Notes: generated from the sequence alone by a model not told the origin. A stretch of DNA of 6,986 bases from Burkholderiales bacterium (GCA_005786815.1 SYDB01000161.1:1-6986); one strand, 5' to 3'; numbered from the stretch's first letter, positions 1 through 6,730 are shown. Program-made: numbers and translations.

Positions 1-104
1 TCTTCGCTGCGCGCATCGATGATCGCATCGAACCCGCCCGGATGGCCAAGGGTGATACGCATGCGTTGGATGGCCTCAACGGCAGATAAAAGATGGACGC
101 TCAC
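1..104 (-). CDS. mnmH: Probable tRNA 2-selenouridine synthase, N-terminal rhodanese part (partial, cut by window edge)
   Basis: Only the first 34 codons are visible. Reading leftwards from a GTG at 104, the peptide begins MSVHLLSAVEAIQRM and runs into a stretch ending FDAIIDARSE. The IIDARSE segment is the N-terminal strand and loop typical of rhodanese-like domains, and this form resembles the start of MnmH/SelU. That enzyme replaces sulfur by selenium (via geranylation) at the wobble 2-thiouridine of some tRNAs. The P-loop half and the catalytic cysteine lie outside the window, so a plain rhodanese or another sulfurtransferase remains possible. The GTG lies two bases after the tesA stop, suggesting co-transcription with tesA. 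An in-frame ATG at 62 is the other possible start, with a GAGG eleven bases before it. I prefer GTG because the upstream codons read as a plausible helix (LSAVEAIQ) and close the gap to tesA. Confidence 0.55.
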   Translation of the reverse strand, partial: MSVHLLSAVEAIQRMRITLGHPGGFDAIIDARSE

Positions 105-106
105 GT

Positions 107-880
107 TTATCGGTTTAAGTGTTTTTTTATTTCAGGAAGCACGTTAGCTAGCATTTTGGGGTGCACCTCTTCACGCGGATGGATGCGGTCATTTTGGAAA
201 TTATTGACTGCATCGGGTACATCTGCGATTCCTTTTAGAAGGAAAGGCACCAAACCAGTTTTGTATTTTTTCGACAAATTGGCAAACATCACCGCAAACT
301 TAGCGCCATAGTCTGGACCGTAGTTAGGTGGTATCTGCATCCCCACCAAAACAACTTTCGCATTGACAGCGCGACACGCTTCAATCATGGCCTCAAAATT
401 ATTTTGGGTGCTGTCTAAGTCGAGGCCACGCAGCGCATCGTTAGCACCTAACTCAATCACCACCATGACAGGACGCACTTGGTTCAATAAAGCTGGCAAG
501 CGAGAACGCCCACCTGCTGTTGTGTCGCCGCTGATACTGGCATTCACAACTTGCACATCGCCACGTTCTTTTTGCAATTGCGCAGCCATCAAAGCCACCC
601 AGCCCTTACCGCGGGTGATGCCGTATTCCGCACTCAGTGAATCACCCAAAACCAAAATTGTGGCAACCGGTACTGTTCCAGGCTGTGGGGCAGAACCTGG
701 GGGTGGTACTTGGCTGCTAGCACTTTGTCCACGTGGAGGGCGAGGGCGTGTGGAGACGACATCGCCCTCTAATCCGGTGCCACTAGAGGAAATCACTTGC
801 CTTTGCGCATTTGCCGTTGCGTGCAATAGCCCAGCGACTGCCGTGCATATTCCACCCAAGGTAAAGTGTCGCCTTAACAT
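107..880 (-). CDS. tesA: Arylesterase / acyl-CoA thioesterase I-type GDSL (SGNH) hydrolase, exported
   Basis: This is a 257-residue SGNH hydrolase of the TesA/arylesterase family, which cleaves short- to medium-chain esters and acyl thioesters in the periplasm. The four family blocks are present: GDSL at residues 79-82 (nucleophile Ser81), the block II glycine at 118 in SISGDTTAGG, GAND at 145-148 (oxyanion Asn147), and DRIHP at 231-235 with the catalytic Asp231 and His234. The N-terminus MLRRHFTLGG followed by a hydrophobic stretch and ATANA is a signal peptide with likely cleavage after residue 25. The RRHFTL core fits the twin-arginine (Tat) pattern. Residues about 28-72 form a Ser/Pro/Gly-rich spacer that E. 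coli TesA (208 residues) lacks. The start at 880 is chosen because AAAGGA at 888-893 lies seven bases before it; ATG at 886 and an ORF start at 958 fit worse. It is divergent from the ABC ATPase, as tesA and ybbA are in E. coli, and has the mnmH-like gene two bases behind. Confidence 0.93.
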   Translation of the reverse strand: MLRRHFTLGGICTAVAGLLHATANAQRQVISSSGTGLEGDVVSTRPRPPRGQSASSQVPPPGSAPQPGTVPVATILVLGDSLSAEYGITRGKGWVALMAAQLQKERGDVQVVNASISGDTTAGGRSRLPALLNQVRPVMVVIELGANDALRGLDLDSTQNNFEAMIEACRAVNAKVVLVGMQIPPNYGPDYGAKFAVMFANLSKKYKTGLVPFLLKGIADVPDAVNNFQNDRIHPREEVHPKMLANVLPEIKKHLNR

Positions 881-884
881 TGCC

Positions 885-1556
885 ATGTCCTTTATGAACT
901 TAATCTCTGTTTCGCATGTGTACAAATCGGTGACAGACGCCACCGGCACACTCGACATTCTCCGCGATATCGACTTCTCCGTTCCCGCTCAGCAGTCTTT
1001 GGCCATTGTTGGCGCCTCGGGTTCTGGCAAAAGTACTTTGTTGTCCATCATGGCGGGATTAGACACGCCTAGCCAAGGTACCGTGGTGCTTGCTGGGCAA
1101 GATATGTTTGCCTTAGATGAAGATGACCGTGCTGCCTTGCGTGCCAAGCAAATCGGCTTTGTTTTTCAAAGCTTTCAATTGCTAGGCAATATGACAGCAT
1201 TAGAAAACGTGATGTTGCCTTTGGAGTTGGCGGGAATCGGTAATGCCAGGGAGCTTGCAAAGGAGATGTTGACGCGTGTGGGCTTAGCCACACGACTCGG
1301 CCATTACCCCAAAGTGCTTTCAGGCGGCGAACAGCAGCGCGTAGCTCTGGCGCGTGCATTCGTTGTTAAACCACAAGTTTTATTAGCTGACGAACCCACT
1401 GGCAGTTTGGACCATGCCAGTGGAGAGCGCATCATGGACTTGATGTTTGAATTGAACCAAGAATTAGGAACGACCTTGGTTTTGGTGACGCATGATCCGA
1501 AGTTGGCCGCGCGATGTGATCTTTATATGACGATTGAAGCAGGGCAAAGGGTTTAA
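885..1556 (+). CDS. ybbA: ABC transporter ATP-binding protein, YbbA/LolD/MacB-type
   Basis: A 223-residue stand-alone nucleotide-binding subunit with every motif needed for ATP hydrolysis: Walker A GASGSGKST at residues 43-51, Q-loop Gln95 in FVFQSFQLL, signature LSGGEQQR at 145-152, Walker B VLLADE at 165-170, D-loop SLD at 174-176 and H-loop His203 in VTHD. The type is that of the LolD/MacB/YbbA group, whose members drive FtsX-like permeases that move lipoproteins or other envelope substrates rather than import nutrients. Divergence from tesA matches the E. coli tesA-ybbA arrangement, which supports the ybbA call. No permease gene follows: the next gene is rlmB, 22 bases downstream. The start is uncertain. 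ATG at 885 and ATG at 894 (MNLISV) are both possible and neither has a clear Shine-Dalgarno; an AAGG at 858 is too far from 885. The open frame continues upstream antisense to tesA, but that part is not family-like. Confidence 0.92.
   Translation: MSFMNLISVSHVYKSVTDATGTLDILRDIDFSVPAQQSLAIVGASGSGKSTLLSIMAGLDTPSQGTVVLAGQDMFALDEDDRAALRAKQIGFVFQSFQLLGNMTALENVMLPLELAGIGNARELAKEMLTRVGLATRLGHYPKVLSGGEQQRVALARAFVVKPQVLLADEPTGSLDHASGERIMDLMFELNQELGTTLVLVTHDPKLAARCDLYMTIEAGQRV
888..893 (-). promoter_or_regulatory. Shine-Dalgarno site that fixes the tesA start
   Basis: On the minus strand the sequence reads AAAGGA, seven bases before the ATG at 880-878. The nearer ATG at 886-884 is only one base from this site, too close to use it. 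This supports MLRRHFTLGG as the true N-terminus. The site lies inside the first codons of the divergent ABC ATPase gene. It is the only strong ribosome binding site I see in the window. Confidence 0.7.
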
Positions 1557-1578
1557 ATGGCTAGCCGATAATCTGGCC

Positions 1579-2325
1579 ATGTCTTCTACCCCCAAAGTTC
1601 TTTTCGGTTTTCACGCGGTCGGTGTGCGCCTGAAAACCTCTCCTGCCTCTGTTATTGAAATTTATTACGAACCCACGCGCCGTGATGCGCGTATGCGCCA
1701 ATTTTTAGAGCGCGTTAAAGAAACTGGTGTGCGTTTGATAGAGGCTGATGCTTTGCGCATTGCCAAATTGGCGGGTAGTCATGGACACCAAGGCGTAGCC
1801 GCCCGTGTCAACGAAATCAAGATGGTGCATTCACTTGATGATTTACTCGACACCTTAGAAGGAAAAGACGCCCCACTTATTTTGGTTCTCGATGGCGTGA
1901 CAGACCCACACAACCTAGGCGCATGTTTGCGTGTGGCGGATGGTGCAGGGGCGCATGCAGTGATCGCACCTAAAGACCATGCGGTAGGTGTGAATGCCAC
2001 CGTAGCCAAAGTAGCAAGCGGCGCAGCAGAGACTGTGCCGTACTTCATGGTGACCAATTTAGCCCGTACGCTGAATGAATTAAAAGAACGCAATATCTGG
2101 ATCATTGGCACCAGTGACGATGCACCAAAAACATTGTTCGATGTTGATCTCAAAGGTCCCACTGCTTTGGTTTTAGGTGCAGAGGGTGACGGTATGCGTC
2201 AATTGACGCGTAAAACCTGTGACGAGCTGGTCAGCATACCCATGCAAGGTGCCGTCGAGAGTTTGAATGTATCGGTTGCGAGTGGTGTGTGTTTGTATGA
2301 GGCACGCAGACAACGCATGTTGTGA
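1579..2325 (+). CDS. rlmB: 23S rRNA (guanosine-2251-2'-O)-methyltransferase, SPOUT family
   Basis: A 248-residue TrmH-type SPOUT methyltransferase (E. coli RlmB has 243) that uses S-adenosylmethionine to methylate the ribose of G2251 in the peptidyl-transferase P loop of 23S rRNA. Residues 1-75 match the small RNA-binding domain, starting LFGFHAVGV and containing GSHGHQGVAA. The knotted catalytic domain shows motif 1 DGVTDPHNLGACLRVADG (105-122, with Asn112 and Arg118), motif 2 LVLGAEGDGM (197-206, Glu202) and motif 3 IPMQGAVESLNVSVASG (220-236, Ser229 and Asn231). An in-frame TTG at 1534 would overlap the ABC ATPase gene and add 15 residues (MKQGKGFKWLADNLA) that do not look like the family, so ATG at 1579 is chosen; it has no clear Shine-Dalgarno. 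The 22-base gap suggests co-transcription with the ATPase. TrmH-family relatives with other RNA targets cannot be fully excluded, but the N-terminal domain favours RlmB. Confidence 0.92.
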   Translation: MSSTPKVLFGFHAVGVRLKTSPASVIEIYYEPTRRDARMRQFLERVKETGVRLIEADALRIAKLAGSHGHQGVAARVNEIKMVHSLDDLLDTLEGKDAPLILVLDGVTDPHNLGACLRVADGAGAHAVIAPKDHAVGVNATVAKVASGAAETVPYFMVTNLARTLNELKERNIWIIGTSDDAPKTLFDVDLKGPTALVLGAEGDGMRQLTRKTCDELVSIPMQGAVESLNVSVASGVCLYEARRQRML

Positions 2326-2340
2326 AAAACTTAACGTGCC
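2301..2340. repeat. Nested inverted repeat at the 3' end of rlmB; possible weak terminator
   Basis: An outer 6-base perfect inverted repeat, GGCACG (2301-2306) and CGTGCC (2335-2340), encloses an inner 5-base hairpin, ACAAC (2310-2314), loop GCAT, GTTGT (2319-2323). It straddles the rlmB stop codon. There is no T-run after it on either strand, so it does not fit a standard intrinsic terminator. It may slow or end transcription between the convergent rlmB and chrA genes, or may be chance. Confidence 0.25.
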
Positions 2341-2355
2341 TTCAATGGTCAAGCT

Positions 2356-2961
2356 TTAAATGATTTGAAATGCACCCAGTAATGCGCCAGCGCTTAGAAG
2401 TATTAGCAAGTGGGTATTTGTTAGCCAAACGATCACTGTTGTGACGGCCGCTAATAACCACATTGGCCAGTCTTGTGCGTAGTTGTCATGGTGACCAGTG
2501 AGTAACCAACCGGTAGCCACCAATAAACTCATCACCAAGGGCGCTAATCCCGCTTTAAACGCCCTGACTTCCCTCAGCTCTCGATTGTGATGTGCCCATT
2601 GGGTAGAGAAAAATGTCAATGTGGCAGAGGGAATAATGATGCCCACCATAGTCACTAAAACACCTAAAAGTGCCAGCATGACGCAATACAGCATGGTAGG
2701 TTCTGGCGTCATACCCGCAGCAGCATTCATACCGACGTTCCAGCCCATCAAAGCAACAAACATCACATTAGGGCCAGGCGCTCCTTGGGCAATCGCCACA
2801 GACGATGTGAACTGGTAATGCGTTAGCCAATGTTGATCATCTACTAAATAGCGGTGGATATCAGGTGCCGTTGTGATCGCACCACCCACTGCCAAAAGCG
2901 AAAGAGAGACAAAGTGCAGAAAAAGCGAAAGCCAGTCTTGAAAATTCAGCGTAATGCTCAT
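2356..2961 (-). CDS. chrA: Chromate transporter family (CHR) short protein, second half-subunit
   Basis: A 201-residue membrane protein made of one chromate-transport domain (CHR family). Paired short members work as the two halves of a transporter that, where studied, pumps chromate out of the cytoplasm. The family pattern is clear: hydrophobic helix with LAVGG (23-27), then HRYLVDDQHWLTHYQF (36-51), then AIAQGAPGPNVMFVALMGW (56-74) with PGPN at 62-65. Hydrophobic segments follow at about 92-119, 136-156 and 167-198. Its ATG overlaps the stop codon of the preceding half by four bases (ATGA), so translation is probably coupled. Full-length ChrA proteins of other bacteria hold two such domains in about 400 residues; here they are separate. 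The physiological substrate is not shown by the sequence; related oxyanions are possible. It converges on rlmB with 30 bases between. Confidence 0.88.
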   Translation of the reverse strand: MSITLNFQDWLSLFLHFVSLSLLAVGGAITTAPDIHRYLVDDQHWLTHYQFTSSVAIAQGAPGPNVMFVALMGWNVGMNAAAGMTPEPTMLYCVMLALLGVLVTMVGIIIPSATLTFFSTQWAHHNRELREVRAFKAGLAPLVMSLLVATGWLLTGHHDNYAQDWPMWLLAAVTTVIVWLTNTHLLILLSAGALLGAFQII

Positions 2962-3542
2962 ACTGTTTCACTTTTAGTGATGCAACGCCAAGCCCATAGG
3001 CTTGCAAGTGGTCCCAGTGTTAGTAATACCCAGGACAGAGGCAGTCGCCATATGGCAATTGCGAAAAATGTGATTGTTGCCAATGCAATGCAAGCGAAAA
3101 GCCCCATTGGGTTGGTTTTGAGAGCAGGAAGCATTTTGATGCCCGTGGCCATGATCAAACCTGCAGAGACCGCGCCCATTCCGCGCAGTGCGCCTTGCAT
3201 CGCTTCTGAATCTGCAACGCCTGCAATCGCGCTCGCAATGATGAGCACCAAAATAGTTGGAGCCAATAACAAACCAGCCAAAGCGGAGAGCGCGCCGCGC
3301 CATCCAAAATGTTTGCCGCCGATCATCAATGCGAGATTGATCACATTGGGGCCAGGCAGTATTTGTGCAACAGACCAGTCTTCAACGAACTCTTCTAGTG
3401 TGAGCCACTTCTTTTTTTCAACCAACTCGCGTTGAACAACGGCTAAAACGCCACCAAATCCTTGAAGTGCGAGCCAGTTGAAGGAGAAGAAAAGATCAGC
3501 GTTACTTGTGGGTGCATTGCGCAGCGCAGGCACTTCAGTCAT
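2958..3542 (-). CDS. chrA: Chromate transporter family (CHR) short protein, first half-subunit
   Basis: A 194-residue membrane protein with one chromate-transport domain, partner of the gene after it. The motif runs LQGFGGVLAVVQREL (26-40), KKKWLTLEEF (43-52) and AQILPGPNVINLALMIG (59-75), with PGPN at 63-66. Hydrophobic segments lie at about 84-110, 122-140 and 147-185. The two halves differ enough across the whole domain to be distinct subunits rather than a recent duplication, as in other paired short CHR proteins, which are thought to insert with opposite topology. The start chosen is ATG at 3542, six bases after the pgi stop; a GTG at 3548 directly abutting the pgi stop is equally in frame. 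Neither has a strong Shine-Dalgarno, so translation may depend on reinitiation after pgi. The tight spacing suggests one transcript with pgi. Chromate as substrate is a family-based inference. Confidence 0.88.
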   Translation of the reverse strand: MTEVPALRNAPTSNADLFFSFNWLALQGFGGVLAVVQRELVEKKKWLTLEEFVEDWSVAQILPGPNVINLALMIGGKHFGWRGALSALAGLLLAPTILVLIIASAIAGVADSEAMQGALRGMGAVSAGLIMATGIKMLPALKTNPMGLFACIALATITFFAIAIWRLPLSWVLLTLGPLASLWAWRCITKSETV

Positions 3543-3548
3543 GGCCAC

Positions 3549-5138
3549 TCATTGTCGGGTTTCAATTTCTTTGGCAATCGTTTTACCAAGCTCTACGCCC
3601 CATTGGTCGTAAGCATGGATGCCCCAAATCGCGGCTTGGCAAAACACTTTGTGCTCATACAGAGCAATCAGTGCGCCAAGCGTTCTCGGTGTGAGGGCAT
3701 CCATCCAAACGGTGCTGCTTGGAATATTGCCAGGGTAGCTGCGATGCGGTGCCAAACGGTGTGCCTCTTCAGAAGACAAACCGCTTTGTAGAAGCACTTT
3801 TAGTGTTTCGTCTTCAGTTCGCCCCATTGCTAAAGCTTGGGCTTGAGCTCGCATATTGAGCATCACGACGCGGTGATGTTCGGCAGCCAAGGGTAGCGGC
3901 GTGTGTTCTTCCCGCGAACCGATAAAGTCAATGGGGACCAAGTGTGTCCCTTGGTGTATCAATTGGAAATAGGCGTGTTGCCCGTCAATGCCAAGACTGC
4001 CCCAAACCAAAGGTGCAGTTTTGATAGCGACTTTAGAGCCATCGATATGCGTGCCTTTTCCATTGGACTCCATTTCCATTTGCTGTAGAAAGCTGGCAAA
4101 TTTATTAAGGGCTGCAGCGTAAGGGGCAATGAGATGGGTTGAGGCACCTAAAAAATTGGTGTTCCATACGTCCATGAGGGCCATGACCAATGGCATATTT
4201 TTATCAGGCGGAGCGTTTAAAAAGTGCTCGTCCATGGCGCGTGCACCTGCTAACAATTCTTGGAATCCAAATGAACCAATGGCAATTGCTAAAGGAAGAC
4301 CAATAGCCGACCAGATCGAATAGCGGCCGCCCACCCAGTCCCAAAACTCGAACATATGTTCTGGGTTGAAGCCATGCGATGCAGCGATGGCTGGACTGGC
4401 GGTCACAGCAATCAGATGCTGATGAAGTTGTGCATCAGGACAGCCTCCATCCAATAACCACCGCTTAGCCGATGCCATTAATGTCATGGTCTCTTGTGTG
4501 GTGAATGTTTTACTTTGCACCACAAAGGCCGTGCGCGATGGGTCTAAGTTTTGTAAGGTGGCGAACAAACTCCATGCATCCACATTCGATACATAGTGCA
4601 CTTTGACAGGATGGCCACCCATTGGCTGCGTTTGGTTGACCAGCGCACCCGTGGTCATACGAGGGCCTAAATCGGAGCCGCCAATGCCTAAGTTCACAAC
4701 GTCGGTGATTGGCGTTTGTTTAAAACCCATTAGTGCACCTGAACGGACTTTTTCTGCAAAAAGGCAGACACGCAATAACTCAGCGGCAACTTGCGAAGAA
4801 ATAGTCTCGCCCCAAGGCGGGTTGGGCGTGTGACTACCACGCAATGCCACGTGTAAAACAGCACGGTTCTCTGTTTGGTTGATGGACTCACCATGGAACA
4901 TAGCGAGGGCTTGTTCTTTGACATGTGACTCATCAGCCAAGGCCAAGAGTTGCGCCATCACATTTGTATTGACTCTCTGATGGGTGTAGTCAAGCGTGAT
5001 GCCTGCCGCAGAAATTTGCATACGGGCTTGGCGACCTTTGTCACCCAGCAGATCTCGTAAATGGTTTGATGAGGCGCCCGGCAACGCTGCAAGTGCTGTC
5101 CAAGCTTTGCGCTGTTGCGGTGGAATAAACGTTGGCAT
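3549..5138 (-). CDS. pgi: Glucose-6-phosphate isomerase
   Basis: A 529-residue cytoplasmic enzyme (E. coli Pgi has 549) that interconverts glucose-6-phosphate and fructose-6-phosphate. Phosphate-binding residues lie in VNLGIGGSDLGPRM (148-161) and in VQSKTFTTQETM (207-218). The family signature GGRYSIWSAIG is at 270-280, with Arg272. The catalytic residues are present: Glu357 in MEMESNGKG, His388 in GIDGQHAYFQ, and Lys519 in the C-terminal signature HAYDQWGVELGK (508-519). No truncation or frameshift is seen. The start is ATG at 5138, which gives a normal N-terminus (MPTFIPPQQRKAW) but has no evident Shine-Dalgarno. It lies 39 bases after zwf on the same strand and is followed within six bases by the first chrA half, so zwf-pgi-chrA-chrA could form one unit. 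Confidence 0.97.
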   Translation of the reverse strand: MPTFIPPQQRKAWTALAALPGASSNHLRDLLGDKGRQARMQISAAGITLDYTHQRVNTNVMAQLLALADESHVKEQALAMFHGESINQTENRAVLHVALRGSHTPNPPWGETISSQVAAELLRVCLFAEKVRSGALMGFKQTPITDVVNLGIGGSDLGPRMTTGALVNQTQPMGGHPVKVHYVSNVDAWSLFATLQNLDPSRTAFVVQSKTFTTQETMTLMASAKRWLLDGGCPDAQLHQHLIAVTASPAIAASHGFNPEHMFEFWDWVGGRYSIWSAIGLPLAIAIGSFGFQELLAGARAMDEHFLNAPPDKNMPLVMALMDVWNTNFLGASTHLIAPYAAALNKFASFLQQMEMESNGKGTHIDGSKVAIKTAPLVWGSLGIDGQHAYFQLIHQGTHLVPIDFIGSREEHTPLPLAAEHHRVVMLNMRAQAQALAMGRTEDETLKVLLQSGLSSEEAHRLAPHRSYPGNIPSSTVWMDALTPRTLGALIALYEHKVFCQAAIWGIHAYDQWGVELGKTIAKEIETRQ

Positions 5139-5177
5139 CCGGGTATTTTAGGCGGGCAACTTGTTGGTCTCTAGCTT

Positions 5178-6674
5178 CTAGTTTTCCTCAAACCAGCAAA
5201 GATTTTCGCGCGCCATCAAGGCAGATGAGGCGGCAGGCCCCCAACTTCCGGCAGGGTATTCGCGCGGCTTGTCGTCTAATGTTTCCCAACCATGCAAGAT
5301 AGGTTCTACCCAAGTCCATGCTGCTTCTAGTTCGTCTCTGCGCATAAAGTGTGTCAGACGACCTTTGATAACGTCCATCAATACCCGCTCATAGGCCTCG
5401 GCGCGACGCTTATCGGAAGAGAGTTGCAAATCCAGCCCTAAGTTCACGGGGCTCATATTCATACCAGACCCAGGCTCCTTCACCATCATCTGCAACTGGA
5501 TAGATTCTTCTGGCTGCAGGCTGATGATGAGTCGGTTCGGTTGTTGTGCGGCATTGCCAAATATTGAAAAGGGTTGTTCAGAAAATTCAATGATGATCTC
5601 CGAGTGTCTTTTTTGTAATCGTTTGCCAGTTCTTAAAAAGAACGGCACGTTCGCCCATCTTGCATTGTTGACATGCTCTTTCAAAGCGACAAATGTCTCG
5701 GTTCGGCTATCGGGGGGTACGTTAGCTTCTTCACGGTAGCCTTTTGCAGCCAGTCCTTCGCTGTTGCCGGCTGTGTATTGACCTCTAACGGTATCGCGTT
5801 TGATATCGCTCAAGTCCATCTTGCGCAGTGAGCGCAGTACTTTGAGTTTCTCGTCACGAACGTCATCAGCGTCCATGGAGATGGGAGGCTCCATCGCCAC
5901 AATGCATAACAGTTGTAGTAAGTGGTTTTGCACCATATCGCGCATAGCCCCAGCGCCGTTATAAAACCCAGCGCGACTGCCTACCCCCACGGTTTCAGCA
6001 ACGGTAATTTGGACACTCTTGATGTAAGGCGCACGCCACAAGGGTTCAAAGATGGCATTGCCAAAACGCAGCACCATGAGGTTTTGGACTGTTTCTTTGC
6101 CTAGATAGTGGTCAATACGGTAGATTTGCCGTTCTTCAAAGTATTGCGAGACTTGCAAATTGATGGCTTGGGCAGATGCGAGGTCTATGCCTAAAGGTTT
6201 TTCAAGAACTACTCGCGACTGCGCATCTACCAAACCTGCTTGCGATAAATTGGCACAAATCTGGGTAAACAAACTAGGCGCAGTGGCTAAGTAAAAAACC
6301 CGCATGCGCGGATCAATGCAGACTGCTTTGAGTTTTTCATAGTCTCCTGCGTTGATGAGGTCGAGTTGAACAAATTGCAGACGACTTATAAAACTTTTCC
6401 AATCATCTTGTTTAAATGCGTTGGCTTGAATAAAAGGCGGGGACTGCTCGTTGATAAAGTCCAGATATTGCTCGCGGCTCCAAGCCTGTCTGCCAATACC
6501 GATGATGCGGGTGTCAACCTCTAATTTGCCATGTGCATGGGCCATGTAGAGCGCAGGCAGCAATTTACGAAAGGACAAATCGCCAGCGCCACCAAATATC
6601 ACGATGTCGTAGGGGGAAGGTTGTGGAATTTGGGGTTGCATGGGTTTCATAATAAATGCAAACAACTTAGGCAT
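5178..6674 (-). CDS. zwf: Glucose-6-phosphate 1-dehydrogenase
   Basis: A protein of up to 498 residues that oxidises glucose-6-phosphate to 6-phosphogluconolactone with reduction of NADP+ (or NAD+), the entry step of the oxidative pentose-phosphate and Entner-Doudoroff routes. The Rossmann nucleotide site is GGAGDL at 28-33. EKPLG lies at 158-162, and the active-site signature RIDHYLGKE at 186-194 contains the substrate-binding His189 and Lys193. The catalytic base is His251 in DMVQNHLLQ, and the C-terminal domain carries FFLRTGKRL (345-353). The start is uncertain: ATG codons at 6674, 6650 and 6641 are all in frame and none has a clear Shine-Dalgarno. The family usually begins only a few residues before the Rossmann strand, so the true start may be 6650 or 6641. 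No transaldolase, phosphogluconolactonase or hexR gene is seen between zwf and pgi, where some relatives may carry extra genes. It is divergent from murI. Confidence 0.96.
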   Translation of the reverse strand: MPKLFAFIMKPMQPQIPQPSPYDIVIFGGAGDLSFRKLLPALYMAHAHGKLEVDTRIIGIGRQAWSREQYLDFINEQSPPFIQANAFKQDDWKSFISRLQFVQLDLINAGDYEKLKAVCIDPRMRVFYLATAPSLFTQICANLSQAGLVDAQSRVVLEKPLGIDLASAQAINLQVSQYFEERQIYRIDHYLGKETVQNLMVLRFGNAIFEPLWRAPYIKSVQITVAETVGVGSRAGFYNGAGAMRDMVQNHLLQLLCIVAMEPPISMDADDVRDEKLKVLRSLRKMDLSDIKRDTVRGQYTAGNSEGLAAKGYREEANVPPDSRTETFVALKEHVNNARWANVPFFLRTGKRLQKRHSEIIIEFSEQPFSIFGNAAQQPNRLIISLQPEESIQLQMMVKEPGSGMNMSPVNLGLDLQLSSDKRRAEAYERVLMDVIKGRLTHFMRRDELEAAWTWVEPILHGWETLDDKPREYPAGSWGPAASSALMARENLCWFEEN

Positions 6675-6702
6675 TGGTCATTTAAATCTAAATCAGTGAC
6701 CA
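6675..6702. repeat. Inverted repeat between zwf and murI; candidate operator
   Basis: Perfect 6-base arms, TGGTCA (6675-6680) and TGACCA (6697-6702), flank a 16-base AT-rich spacer. The left arm touches the furthest upstream zwf start codon. The whole divergent gap is only 56 bases and must hold control elements for zwf, murI or both, or else they lie inside the genes. I see no convincing -35/-10 pair here. The repeat does not resemble the HexR consensus as I recall it, and short arms like these can occur by chance. Confidence 0.25.
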
Positions 6703-6730
6703 GATGATGAATGGTAGAAAATAAGCAGAT

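Noticed and set aside
363..884. Long plus-strand open frame continuing upstream of the ABC ATPase, antisense to tesA
   Set aside because: Its translation has no family-like features and it lies opposite the well-supported tesA gene. The recognisable ATPase begins only at 885 or 894.
897..925. Possible minus-strand tesA promoter, TTGTAC and TAAGTT with a 17-base spacer
   Set aside because: The spacing is right, but each box matches only three of six consensus positions, so it is not better than chance.
881..958. Longer tesA start giving an extra 26 residues before MLRRHF
   Set aside because: It would bury the signal peptide inside the protein and overlap the ATPase gene. The Shine-Dalgarno at 888-893 points to the ATG at 880.
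1534..1578. TTG-initiated extension of rlmB overlapping the ATPase gene
   Set aside because: There is no Shine-Dalgarno, the extra residues are not RlmB-like, and the ATG at 1579 gives the expected family length.
2854..3435. Plus-strand open frame of 193 codons opposite the chrA genes
   Set aside because: The composition is basic and low in family-like pattern, and it is fully antisense to convincing membrane-protein genes. It is a shadow frame.
2356..3542. The two chrA genes as one ChrA gene broken by a frameshift
   Set aside because: Each half has its own start and a complete domain with a PGPN motif, and the ATGA overlap is typical of coupled genes. Paired short CHR proteins are a known arrangement.
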